This document shows positions 1 to 7,133 of a DNA stretch of 10,588 nt, one piece after another. The translations under genes and the position numbers were made by a program. Position 1 is the stretch's first letter. Every line of letters starts with the position of its first letter. A model generated the notes under the pieces. It was not told where the DNA came from, ran no database searches, and saw only the letters and a list, made by a program, of their open reading frames with translations. This DNA is from DASYRX01 sp035253645 (lineage in GTDB: Bacteria > Gemmatimonadota > Gemmatimonadetes > Gemmatimonadales > Gemmatimonadaceae), in the NCBI GenBank assembly GCA_035253645.1, contig DATFBW010000119.1, positions 1 to 10,588 of the forward strand, written 5' to 3'.

Positions 1-137
1 GCGTAGAGCGTGGCGAAGCCGATGTAAACATCGGGGACGATGAAAAACGCGAGACCTTCGGCGAGCCCCCACCAAAAGCCCGCGTGACGAGCTAGCCGCT
101 CATCCGCCGCGAGTCGGCGGATCCGTTCCGATCGCAT
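1..137 (-). CDS. Partial membrane protein, N-terminal 45 residues
   Basis: An open frame runs from an ATG at 137-135 off the left edge, so the 3' end is missing. The product begins MRSERIRRLAADERLARHAG, a basic and polar N-terminus, and continues into a hydrophobic stretch rich in Trp, Phe and Leu (about residues 21-45: FWWGLAEGLAFFIVPDVYIG and onward). That is a typical first membrane helix. There is no other ATG, GTG or TTG in this frame downstream of 137, so the start is this ATG or lies further upstream. It overlaps the 3' end of the upstream gene by 38 bases, in a cluster whose other members also overlap, which suggests co-transcription and translational coupling. The family cannot be named from this fragment. 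That it is coding is inferred from the coherent helix and the operon context. Confidence 0.6.
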   Translation of the reverse strand, partial: MRSERIRRLAADERLARHAGFWWGLAEGLAFFIVPDVYIGFATLY

Positions 138-762
138 GCTCGAGGCGAACAAAACCAAGGTAGAGGAGCACAAGCGCTATCCCCTGCAGCACATGATACA
201 AGGCGTTGTGATCGAGGTAGTCGGGGTGCACTGCCACGCGCAGCTGCTGCAACGCCGCGGCGCCGATGGAAATGAGAAACGAGATGGCGAGGAGCCACCA
301 ACCCTGCCCGGTACCGCGCATGGCTTCGCGCACGGCCGCGATGAGAAAGAGGATCAGCGTGGGCGCGTAGAAACGTACGATCGTGCCGTAGGAGTCGTCG
401 ACGAACAGAGCGACTCCGGCGAACGCCGCTGCGTACAGCGCGACAACCCCGCGTCGAACGTTGCGGGATATGCCAGGGGCCAGTACACGGACACCTAACG
501 CGAGAAGAGTCGCCGCGACAACCAGGATTGACAGCGAGACGGGAACCCAGGCCAGAGAGCTTGCCGTTGTGGCGGCGCCAGGAGGGAAGAACGCGTGGAA
601 GACCGCCCCGAAGAAAGCTGCGCTCGCCAGGCCCGTCATGAGCACGACACCGGCCCTCGTTAGGTAGTCGCTCCCATGCTTCGACAAACGCCAGGCGAAG
701 AAGCCGCCGATTACCGCGAGACCCAGATCCGTGAAGACGACATCCGGATCGTAAATGCTCAT
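100..762 (-). CDS. Seven-helix integral membrane protein of unknown function (DUF6962-like)
   Basis: The 220-residue product is almost entirely hydrophobic. Probable membrane segments lie near residues 8-26, 36-58, 70-95, 104-121, 130-146, 154-171 and 187-205, and the polar C-terminus ends TDPPTRGG. Polar residues inside the membrane part are notable: His56 (FFGAVFHAFF), then His179, Asp181, Asp184, His185 and His190 in the segment HPDYLDHNALYHVLQ before the last helix. A DHNxLYHxxQ-type motif recalls DUF6962-type proteins, and distantly the histidine and aspartate residues of CREST membrane hydrolases; both are from memory and weak. The ATG at 762 overlaps the stop of the upstream phosphodiesterase gene as ATGA. 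The 3' end overlaps the next gene by 38 bases. The start is well supported by the ATGA coupling. Function is unknown. Confidence 0.85.
   Translation of the reverse strand: MSIYDPDVVFTDLGLAVIGGFFAWRLSKHGSDYLTRAGVVLMTGLASAAFFGAVFHAFFPPGAATTASSLAWVPVSLSILVVAATLLALGVRVLAPGISRNVRRGVVALYAAAFAGVALFVDDSYGTIVRFYAPTLILFLIAAVREAMRGTGQGWWLLAISFLISIGAAALQQLRVAVHPDYLDHNALYHVLQGIALVLLYLGFVRLEHAIGTDPPTRGG
102..122 (-). other. GC-rich inverted repeat over the stop codon of the 100-762 gene
   Basis: ATCCGCCG (102-109) and CGGCGGAT (115-122) are perfect 8-base complements around a 5-base loop. The hairpin covers the end of the seven-helix protein gene and the 38-base overlap with the next gene. No run of T follows on the minus strand, so it is not a typical terminator. 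It may modulate translation of the downstream overlapping gene; that is inference. Confidence 0.4.
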
Positions 763-1700
763 TCGCCGCGCAGCTGTTTTGCGCGGATCGGCTGATCCGT
801 GATCACACCATACGGGCGTTTTGCGAGTGCCTTCCGGATGTCCGCTTCCTCATCGATCGTCCAGATGAATGCCGGCCAGCCCTTCGCGATCAGCCGATCG
901 ATGACCTTTTCATCGACCTCATGGTTGATGCTGAGCAGGTCCGGTTTCACGATCTTGCGGATCGCGCGACGGATGAACTCCTGCCGCACCGGCCACGGCA
1001 AATCGACGCGGTCCTCCGGCTTGATCTCGGCGAGCAGCTCGGGGTTCCAGTTCGTATCCATGAAAATGAGCGCAGTGCGTACACGAGGATCGAGCTTTTT
1101 GAGACGGTACAGCACGAGCGGGTTGAAGGAGCTGAGGATTACGTGCTCGTGCGCGTTGTGTTTGCGGATCACGTCAACGGCGAGTTGTTCGATGCCCGAC
1201 GCTTTGGCACTCGGAACCTTGAGCTCGACCATCAGAATCCCGCGCCCTTTGGTTGTGCGCACGAAATCTTCAAAGGGCCGCACGTATGCGCCGCGTACCG
1301 TGGAGTCGTATTTGGGGCCCAGATCGAGCGCGAGCAGCTCCGCCTGCGTTTTGTCGCGTACGCGGCCGGTACCAGACGTTAGGCGATCGACGCTGAGGTC
1401 ATGGAAGATCACGAGCGCGCTATCGCGCGTAAGCTGGCCGTCCACATCGACACCATCCATTCCGCCTTCGAGGGCGCGCTCGACCGCGTAGAGAGAATTG
1501 TCCGGCGCGTGCACCCCGTACCCGCGATGCGCGAACACGAGCGGGCGCGCGGGCTTGGCGACGAGCGTCCCGCTATAGGACGGCTCGTAGAGGAACAAAT
1601 AGGCTGCGCCCACAACGAGTGCGAGGCCCAGCACGAGCAGAACGGTGCGCAGGGGGCGTCGCCGGGGGGGATCGGTCCTAGCGGGAGGGATTTTGGCCAT
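759..1700 (-). CDS. Membrane-anchored glycerophosphodiester phosphodiesterase
   Basis: The 313-residue product has one N-terminal membrane helix (about 18-37, after PPRRRPLR) and then a GDPD catalytic TIM barrel. Family landmarks are visible in order: the HRG motif at 58-60 in FAHRGYGVHAPDNS, the metal motif region GVDVDGQLTRD at 83-93, HD at 100-101, ELK at 159-161, WTID at 280-283, and GVITDQP near the C-terminus. Enzymes of this family hydrolyse glycerophosphodiesters to glycerol 3-phosphate and an alcohol. The anchor implies action at the outer face of the inner membrane. Two usual glutamates are aspartates here: the PENT-type motif reads PDNS, and the E-x-D metal pair reads D85-V-D87. 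I chose the ATG at 1700 rather than further upstream because it leaves a normal anchor. It overlaps the upstream gene by 23 bases, and its stop overlaps the next start as ATGA. Confidence 0.9.
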   Translation of the reverse strand: MAKIPPARTDPPRRRPLRTVLLVLGLALVVGAAYLFLYEPSYSGTLVAKPARPLVFAHRGYGVHAPDNSLYAVERALEGGMDGVDVDGQLTRDSALVIFHDLSVDRLTSGTGRVRDKTQAELLALDLGPKYDSTVRGAYVRPFEDFVRTTKGRGILMVELKVPSAKASGIEQLAVDVIRKHNAHEHVILSSFNPLVLYRLKKLDPRVRTALIFMDTNWNPELLAEIKPEDRVDLPWPVRQEFIRRAIRKIVKPDLLSINHEVDEKVIDRLIAKGWPAFIWTIDEEADIRKALAKRPYGVITDQPIRAKQLRGE

Positions 1701-3189
1701 ACTTGCGATAGAATGCGTTGACGAAGTGCTCGTTAGGGTCGTAAAAGCGCTTGCGCTCGAACGCAAATTGCGCGTTTGGATACGCACGATGTAACTGTTG
1801 CGGCGTCGGGTACAGTTGGTACGTCAGGTAATACGTTCCCCCGAATTCAATCGCCGCATCGACGAGCTGCTGCGTCACGCGTTCGGCATGCCGCTGCGCC
1901 TCCGCCGAAAGGCCCACATTGCTCATCTGGATGATCGCAAACACGGGCCGCGTTGGTGCGTAGGCGAGTGTCGGTGTTGCGTTAGGCGTCACATAGCGAA
2001 CCGTCGAGCTGAGCACATTCATCTTGCCGGTCACGAGGATTTCCCGAAACCTGTCCATGAAGGGGACGAAATTCTCTACCGGGACGTAATACTCCTGGAT
2101 GATGTCGGTGTCGCGCCCCGAGTTGTAATCGAGAAATTCCAGTGGGGCCAGTGGCGGACGCATGGAGTTGTTACGCGAGACCAGCCGACGTTCGCCGGCA
2201 CCCAGCTCGACCCGTTTCTGCAGGGTCCAGCGCAGCGACTTCGCCCACGCGAAGCGACGCGACAACCCGAAGAAGAAACGATCGCGCCTAACGTGCGCCT
2301 CTTCGGTCAGTGTGAACGCCGCACCGCTGTCGGTACCCGCGCGCCGCCAGGTGGCCACGACGATCTCGCGCAGGAACGACGACGCCCTGGGATCTATCGA
2401 TGGTCGCGCGAGCATGAAAATCACCTGCGAGTCGGTTTGAATTTTCTCGGCGAAATAGCGCGGGAATTCCTTGTAGTCGATTGACACGGCGCGCTGCTCG
2501 TACAGCTCGTCGCGCGTGACGCGGAGCGTGACGTCGAGGATAACCCCATACATGCCGTAGCCGCCAATCACGAGCGAGAAGAGCTCGGGGTTCGACGTGC
2601 GACTTACCTCGACGATCTCCCCGTTCGCCAACAACAACGCGAACCGCTCGACGACCTCCACAACCTGCGTCACGTCGATGTCGCGCCCATGCGCGTTGGC
2701 GCTGAGCGTACCGCCGACCGTGAAAATGTTGGACGATTGCATGACCTTGATCGCAAGCCCGCGTGGCGCGATGGCGCGCTGCACCTCGTCCCAGGTGGCG
2801 CCGCTTTCCACGGTGATCGTTAGGGCCGCGGTATCGACGGCACGCACCCGGTTAAAGCCGCGCATGTCGAGCACGACACCGCCAGGCGTGTACGTGTGTC
2901 CCCCTTGGCTATGCCTGCTCCCGGATATGGAAATCTTGAGACCACGCGAAATGGCATCTTTGACCACGCGCTGCAGGTGGCCGATGTCTCCGGCCCGTTC
3001 GACGCTGTGCACCCGCGCCGGCGCCAGCCGCGCGACATCTTCCCTAACGAGTGGATCTTCGCGCCGGAAAAGGTCGCCGTACGCAAAGGCGAACGTGCTG
3101 GCGTATGCCAGCAGAACGACCACCGCCAGGACGATGATCGTTCCGATCAGGCGGCCAACTCTCAGTCGTCGCGGAATACGGTCGGCCAT
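1678..3189 (-). CDS. Membrane-anchored FAD-linked oxidase (aldonolactone oxidase-like, VAO/PCMH fold)
   Basis: The 503-residue product starts MADRIPRRLRVG, followed by a membrane helix at about 13-36. A PCMH-type FAD-binding domain follows at about 57-225: HSVERAGDIGHLQRVV, then ISGSRHSQGGHTYTPGG at 88-104, TVESGATWDEVQ at 126-137, and FTVGGTLSANAHGRD at 156-170. The stretch LVIGGYGMYGVILDVTLRV at 206-224 is also typical. The C-terminal substrate domain ends with the FYRKYG element common in sugar-lactone oxidases. By position, His93 (SRHS) corresponds to the histidine covalently bound to FAD in relatives, but the preceding Gly is Arg here. The family oxidises sugar lactones, alditols or related alcohols; this substrate is unknown. 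The ATG at 3189 is preferred to an upstream GTG at 3246 because the longer N-terminus shows no domain. It is the first gene of the minus-strand cluster. Confidence 0.88.
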   Translation of the reverse strand: MADRIPRRLRVGRLIGTIIVLAVVVLLAYASTFAFAYGDLFRREDPLVREDVARLAPARVHSVERAGDIGHLQRVVKDAISRGLKISISGSRHSQGGHTYTPGGVVLDMRGFNRVRAVDTAALTITVESGATWDEVQRAIAPRGLAIKVMQSSNIFTVGGTLSANAHGRDIDVTQVVEVVERFALLLANGEIVEVSRTSNPELFSLVIGGYGMYGVILDVTLRVTRDELYEQRAVSIDYKEFPRYFAEKIQTDSQVIFMLARPSIDPRASSFLREIVVATWRRAGTDSGAAFTLTEEAHVRRDRFFFGLSRRFAWAKSLRWTLQKRVELGAGERRLVSRNNSMRPPLAPLEFLDYNSGRDTDIIQEYYVPVENFVPFMDRFREILVTGKMNVLSSTVRYVTPNATPTLAYAPTRPVFAIIQMSNVGLSAEAQRHAERVTQQLVDAAIEFGGTYYLTYQLYPTPQQLHRAYPNAQFAFERKRFYDPNEHFVNAFYRKYGQNPSR

Positions 3190-3312
3190 ACTCTGAGCGT
3201 AGAATCTAGCCGCACCTGGCCGGCTCGTATAGCTTGCCGTGGCCACGTCGCGGCCACCGGCGGCGCGAGCGGTGCACGTTAGGCGCTTGCAACCCTTACC
3301 TTATCGGCCCAC
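3190..3312. promoter_or_regulatory. Divergent intergenic region, presumed to hold both promoters
   Basis: These 123 bases separate the first genes of two divergent clusters, so both promoters are expected here. I could not find a convincing -35/-10 pair for either direction, and neither start has a strong Shine-Dalgarno sequence. One copy of the CGTTAGGCG repeat lies at 3277-3285, pointing towards the plus-strand gene. Its promoter role is inferred from position only. Confidence 0.4.
3277..3285 (+). repeat. Boundary copy of CGTTAGGCG, divergent gap
   Basis: This complete 9-mer lies in the divergent intergenic region, 27 bases before the ATG at 3313, and reads in the direction of the plus-strand cluster. 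Confidence 0.85.
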
Positions 3313-3825
3313 ATGGACTTTCTGCTCGTCTCGATGCGGCTTCTGCACATCGTTCTCGGAGTCTTTTGGGTTGGGACGATGCTCTTCAATGTCTTTTTTC
3401 TCGGTCCTGCGATGGAGGACGCGGGCCCCGACAGTGCAAAGGTGGCCGCAGGCCTCATGCAACGCCGGTTCTTTGCCATCCTTCCAATCGCCGCTGTCCT
3501 GGCCGTGCTTTCTGGACTTTGGCTCTATTGGCGCGCTTCCCTTGGTTTCGAGCCGGCCTACATGCGCTCGGGTCCAGGGATGACCTACGGCATCGGAGCG
3601 CTCGCCGCGGTCATTGCGTTCATCATCGGGGCGGCAGTCGTGCGGCCCGCCATGATGAAAGCGTTCGCGCTAGGGCAGCGCGTGGGAGCCGCGGCTCCGG
3701 AAGCGCGTGGCGCTTTGTTGGCGGAAGCGAAGGCATTGCGTGTGCGCGGTGCGCAGATGAGCCGCCTGGTCGCCATGCTCCTCCTAATCGCCGCGGGGAC
3801 GATGGCAATCGGCCGGTACGTGTGA
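3313..3825 (+). CDS. Four-helix integral membrane protein (CopD/DUF2269-like)
   Basis: The 170-residue product has four probable membrane helices at about 4-30, 53-73, 88-111 and 150-168. A basic, alanine-rich loop (about 113-148) lies between helices 3 and 4. Helix 1 carries His12 and Trp19 (LLHIVLGVFWVGTMLF), an arrangement seen in small CopD- or DUF2269-like membrane proteins, some of which bind haem or copper; that likeness is weak. The ATG at 3313 gives the first helix directly and is the natural start. The stop codon overlaps the GTG start of the PQQ dehydrogenase gene (GTGA), so the two are probably translationally coupled. A membrane partner for the exported dehydrogenase, for example in electron transfer, is possible but is only inference. 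Confidence 0.75.
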   Translation: MDFLLVSMRLLHIVLGVFWVGTMLFNVFFLGPAMEDAGPDSAKVAAGLMQRRFFAILPIAAVLAVLSGLWLYWRASLGFEPAYMRSGPGMTYGIGALAAVIAFIIGAAVVRPAMMKAFALGQRVGAAAPEARGALLAEAKALRVRGAQMSRLVAMLLLIAAGTMAIGRYV

Positions 3826-5780
3826 CAGCCCTGACGTCTTTCGTTAGGCGCCTGTGTCTGGCGTTTGTTCTGTGCGGTACGCTGCAGGCACAGGCGCCGG
3901 CGGGTGAATGGCCTCACTACGGGCGCGATGCCGGTGGCACGCGCCACTCACCGCTCACGCAAATCACGCGGCAGAACGTCGCCCGCTTGGAAGTCGCGTG
4001 GACGTATCACACAGGCGAGCTGGGGCTCCAGCCGCGTCGTGGCGCGCCACCGTCGCTCGAGGTGACGCCGCTCGTCGTCGATGGGACGATGTACATCAGC
4101 ACCCCTCTCGGACGGGTGATCGCGCTCGACCCAACGACGGGGCGCGAGCGCTGGCGTTTCGACCCGGCGGTAAATCCCCAGGGGGGCTATGGCGACTTCA
4201 CGAGTCGCGGCGTTTCCACGTGGCTCGACGTACGCGCTGCTCCGGGAGCGCCGTGTCGCCGGCGCATCTATATAGGTGCGATCGACGCGCGGCTCATCGC
4301 GCTCGATGCTGCGACAGGAACGCGCTGCATCGGTTTTGGCGACAGCGGGACGGTCAACCTGAGAACAGGCCTGCGCGTACCCCCCTCCGAGTTCCCCGCG
4401 CTGCAGGTGACCTCACCCCCCGCCATCGTGCGTGACCTGGTCATCACCGGCTCGTCGATCGCCGATAACAGCGGCATCGCTCCGGCGAGTGGAGAGGTTC
4501 GCGCTTTCGACGCGCGGACGGGGGCATTGCGCTGGCGCTGGGATCCGATTCCACAGTCGCCTAACGATCCCGCATACGCTACGTGGCGCGACAGCAGCGC
4601 GGCGCGGACTGGGGCCGCGAACGTCTGGTCTGTCATCGTTGCCGATAGCGCGCGCGATCTGGTTTTCGTCCCGACGTCGAGCCCAGCGCCTGACTATTAC
4701 GGCGGCCGGCGCCTCGGCGCCAATCGATACGCCAATTCTGTTGTGGCGCTGCGTGCATCCAGCGGTGCGGTCGTCTGGCATTTTCAAACCGTGCATCACG
4801 ACCTGTGGGACTACGACAATGCGTCGCCGCCGGCGCTCGTGACGATCGTTCGGAATGGTGTTTCAGTACCTGCGGTGCTGCAGGCGACGAAGACGGGACA
4901 ACTCTTCATCCTGCACCGCGAAACCGGGAATCCCATATTCCCGGTCGCTGAGCGGCCGGTGCCGCGCAGCACCGTGCCTAACGAAGAAGCATTTGCCACG
5001 CAGCCCTTCACGACGGTGACGCCGCCCTTGAGCCCGCATCGGCTCGAGGATGCGTGGGGGCCCACGGATGCGGACCGCGCGGCCTGTCGCGCGATGATCG
5101 CCGGACTGAGAAACGAAGGGATCTTTACGCCGCCCAGTCTCGAGGGAACGCTAGTCGTGCCCTCGAACATCGGCGGAGCACACTGGGGCGGCGTCGCCGC
5201 GGACGAGAATCGTGCCATCGCGGTGGTGCCCGTCAATCGCGTCGCGTCCATGGTACAACTCATTCCAGCTCAAGGATTCGACCGCGCGGCCGCACAACGC
5301 GAGTCAGATCGAGCGGGAGCGGGATATCAATACACGTTCATGGGGGGTACGCCGTACGTGATGCGCCGCCGGATCCTGATTGGGCCGAGCGGACTCCCCT
5401 GCTCACCACCGCCCTTCGGCTCACTGGTCGCCATCAATTTGCGCACGGGCCAGCGGTTGTGGGATGTCCCGTTAGGCGCTCCGCCCGCGCGCGAGGGAGC
5501 GCCGGCGCCGCCAGCCGCGTGGGGTTCGCCCAACCTCGGTGGCCCGATCGTGACGGCGAGCGGGCTTGTGTTCGTTGCCGCGACGTTGGACCGCGCCATA
5601 CACGCCCATGACATCGACTCAGGGAAGGAACTTTGGCGCGCACCGCTTCCCGCAAGTGGCAAGGCGACTCCAATGACTTACGAAGCGGCCGGCCGGCAAT
5701 TCATTGTCATCGCCGCTGGCGGTGGCGGTGTATTTGGTGAAGGGGATGCGATCGTCGCCTTCGCCCTCCCGCGTAACTAA
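3822..5780 (+). CDS. Periplasmic PQQ-dependent dehydrogenase (glucose/alcohol type)
   Basis: The 652-residue product is a quinoprotein of the eight-bladed beta-propeller type. With the GTG start at 3822 it has a signal peptide (TSFVRR, then LCLAFVLCGTL, cleavage likely after AQA near residue 25). The mature part begins GEWPHYGRDAGGTRHSPLTQ, the classic opening of membrane-type glucose dehydrogenase relatives. Further marks are VPTSSPAPDYYGG (about 283-295), VHHDLWDYD (about 324-332), ATKTGQLFILHRETGNPIFP, and near the C-terminus GKATPMTYEAAGRQFIVIAA. Repeated propeller elements of the form D-x-x-TG-x-x-x-W occur at about 103, 230, 311 and in the last 60 residues. There is no CxxCH haem motif, so electrons must pass to a separate acceptor. 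It would oxidise a sugar or alcohol in the periplasm; the substrate is not evident. The start overlaps the previous stop by four bases. Leftward extensions of this frame lie over the previous gene and are rejected. Confidence 0.92.
   Translation: MTALTSFVRRLCLAFVLCGTLQAQAPAGEWPHYGRDAGGTRHSPLTQITRQNVARLEVAWTYHTGELGLQPRRGAPPSLEVTPLVVDGTMYISTPLGRVIALDPTTGRERWRFDPAVNPQGGYGDFTSRGVSTWLDVRAAPGAPCRRRIYIGAIDARLIALDAATGTRCIGFGDSGTVNLRTGLRVPPSEFPALQVTSPPAIVRDLVITGSSIADNSGIAPASGEVRAFDARTGALRWRWDPIPQSPNDPAYATWRDSSAARTGAANVWSVIVADSARDLVFVPTSSPAPDYYGGRRLGANRYANSVVALRASSGAVVWHFQTVHHDLWDYDNASPPALVTIVRNGVSVPAVLQATKTGQLFILHRETGNPIFPVAERPVPRSTVPNEEAFATQPFTTVTPPLSPHRLEDAWGPTDADRAACRAMIAGLRNEGIFTPPSLEGTLVVPSNIGGAHWGGVAADENRAIAVVPVNRVASMVQLIPAQGFDRAAAQRESDRAGAGYQYTFMGGTPYVMRRRILIGPSGLPCSPPPFGSLVAINLRTGQRLWDVPLGAPPAREGAPAPPAAWGSPNLGGPIVTASGLVFVAATLDRAIHAHDIDSGKELWRAPLPASGKATPMTYEAAGRQFIVIAAGGGGVFGEGDAIVAFALPRN
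3842..3850 (+). repeat. Boundary copy of CGTTAGGCG, inside the PQQ dehydrogenase signal peptide
   Basis: This complete 9-mer begins 17 bases after the upstream stop codon. Because the dehydrogenase gene starts at GTG 3822, the copy is translated, and GTT AGG CGC supplies the Val-Arg-Arg of the signal peptide's basic region. Confidence 0.8.
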
Positions 5781-5788
5781 CTCATTGC

Positions 5789-5797
5789 CGTTAGGCG
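5789..5797 (+). repeat. Boundary copy of CGTTAGGCG before the SBP56-like gene
   Basis: This complete 9-mer lies in the 27-base gap, eight bases after the stop at 5780 and ten bases before the ATG at 5808. The AGGCGG it forms with the next base could be read as a ribosome binding site. Confidence 0.85.
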
Positions 5798-5807
5798 GTC
5801 TCACCGT

Positions 5808-7112
5808 ATGATGCTTGTCAGGCGTCTCCTACTCCTCGGCTCAGTAGTCCTGTGTGGATGCTCCACAGCACGTTCGCGATCCGGCACTCCTGCCGACGTT
5901 CGCGGATCCGGTCCCGCGCGATACCTCTATGTGTGGGCCGGAGACAAAGACGAAAAAGACAGCGACTTCCTTGCGGTCGTCGATATCCGTCAGAACAGTC
6001 CCTCCTACGGGCAGGTGATCGCAACGGAGCCGGTCGGCATGAGCGGGACGCTGCCGCATCATCTCGAATATGCGCTCCCGGGCGCTGGCGAACTGCTGTA
6101 CGCGAACGGACACCATCATGAAATGATTTTTCTCTTCGATGTGTCCCGCGCCGAGCGCCCGCGCCTCGCTGGACGCGCGCAAGGCGTTCCGCCGCTGCGG
6201 TACCCGCACGATTTCGCACGGCTGCCTAACGGCAACGTACTGGTCGGCTTCCTGCGCAGTGACGGCGCGAGTCCAATCGCAGCGGATACCCTGCGACCAG
6301 GAAACCACGGCGGCATCGCCGAGTTCACAAAGGACGGGCGATTGATCCGCTGGGCCAGTGCCGCCGCGGGCGCGTCGGCAGACCAGGGTCGCCCGGTTCG
6401 GCCCTATGCCTTTGCCCTACCGCCGGGGACCGATCGCGTCGTCGTGACAAGCGCCGCCATGATGGAGAATTACAACGCAGACGTTGTGCAGATCTACCGT
6501 CTGTCGGATTTCGCGCTGTTGACGACACTGCGCGTGCCCCCCGCACGCCTTCCTAACGCGGATGTGCTGAGCGCCGGCCACGAGCTCCCGTTCGGCCCAC
6601 GTTTGATGCCCGACGGCTCGGTGCTCCTCAACGCGTATGGCTGTGGGTTCTACCGGGTCAGTGATATTGCCACTGATCCGAAAATCGAAAACGTGTATAC
6701 GCTCGACATCCCGGCCGATCGCGTGCCACCCGGTCGCACTGCGGCGTGTGGCGTACCCATTGTGATTGGCAAATACTGGATCATGCCCGTGGGACGGTTG
6801 AACATGGTGCTCGTCCTCGATGTTTCGAACCCAGCTCGGCCCATCGAGGTTTCGCGCTTGCTCGCGGATTCCACCTTCCGACCCCATTGGTCAGCCCGCG
6901 ACCCGGGTTCAGATCGCGTGATCATCGGCGCAGAAAATGGCGGGGAGAGCAGGATGCTCATGGCACGCTTCGACGCGACAAACGGCAAGTTGACGTGGGA
7001 TCCATCGCTCAGTTCCTCCAATGGCGCGCTAGGGCTGAGCTTTGTGCGGACCACGTGGCCGCATGGTGCGACCGGAGAAGCATTTGGGCACGCCGCCGTC
7101 TTCAGGCCATAG
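5808..7112 (+). CDS. SBP56-like (selenium-binding/methanethiol oxidase fold) lipoprotein
   Basis: The 434-residue product begins MMLVRRLLLLGSVVLCGCS, a lipoprotein signal with lipobox LCGC and acceptor Cys18, so it is probably anchored in the envelope. The rest resembles a beta-propeller of the SBP56 family: YLYVWAGDKDEKDSDFLAVV (40-58), SPSYGQVIATEPVG (64-77), PHHLEYALPGAGELLYANGH (83-102), RYPHDFARLPNGNVLVGF (131-148), STFRPHWSARDPGSDRVIIG (355-374). SBP56 includes copper-dependent methanethiol oxidases; His84, His85, His134 and His360 are candidate ligands, inferred from family habit. The substrate here is unknown and the assignment is moderate. The ATG at 5808 is chosen, with a second ATG at 5811 equally possible. 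An AGGCGG stretch inside the upstream repeat copy, about nine bases before the start, could serve as ribosome binding site. The gap from the dehydrogenase gene is 27 bases, so co-transcription is likely. Confidence 0.8.
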   Translation: MMLVRRLLLLGSVVLCGCSTARSRSGTPADVRGSGPARYLYVWAGDKDEKDSDFLAVVDIRQNSPSYGQVIATEPVGMSGTLPHHLEYALPGAGELLYANGHHHEMIFLFDVSRAERPRLAGRAQGVPPLRYPHDFARLPNGNVLVGFLRSDGASPIAADTLRPGNHGGIAEFTKDGRLIRWASAAAGASADQGRPVRPYAFALPPGTDRVVVTSAAMMENYNADVVQIYRLSDFALLTTLRVPPARLPNADVLSAGHELPFGPRLMPDGSVLLNAYGCGFYRVSDIATDPKIENVYTLDIPADRVPPGRTAACGVPIVIGKYWIMPVGRLNMVLVLDVSNPARPIEVSRLLADSTFRPHWSARDPGSDRVIIGAENGGESRMLMARFDATNGKLTWDPSLSSSNGALGLSFVRTTWPHGATGEAFGHAAVFRP

Positions 7113-7122
7113 CGTATTGCCA

Positions 7123-7130
7123 CGTTAGGC
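7123..7130 (+). repeat. Boundary copy of CGTTAGGC before the nitrilase-family gene
   Basis: This 8-mer lies in the 21-base gap, ten bases after the stop at 7112 and three bases before the GTG at 7134. That is too close to the start codon to act as a normal Shine-Dalgarno sequence. Confidence 0.85.
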
Positions 7131-7133
7131 ACA

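Noticed and set aside
799..1491. Long plus-strand open frame opposite the phosphodiesterase gene
   Set aside because: The serine- and arginine-rich translation has no recognisable domain and is the antisense shadow of a gene with clear GDPD motifs.
2896..3282. Plus-strand open frame ending in the repeat copy at 3277
   Set aside because: It is mostly antisense to the FAD oxidase gene and its composition is not protein-like; its stop in the repeat follows from the TAG inside the motif.
3234..3821. Leftward extension of the PQQ dehydrogenase frame over the membrane protein gene
   Set aside because: The extension lies over a clear four-helix gene in another frame and shows no domain, while GTG 3822 gives a proper signal peptide.
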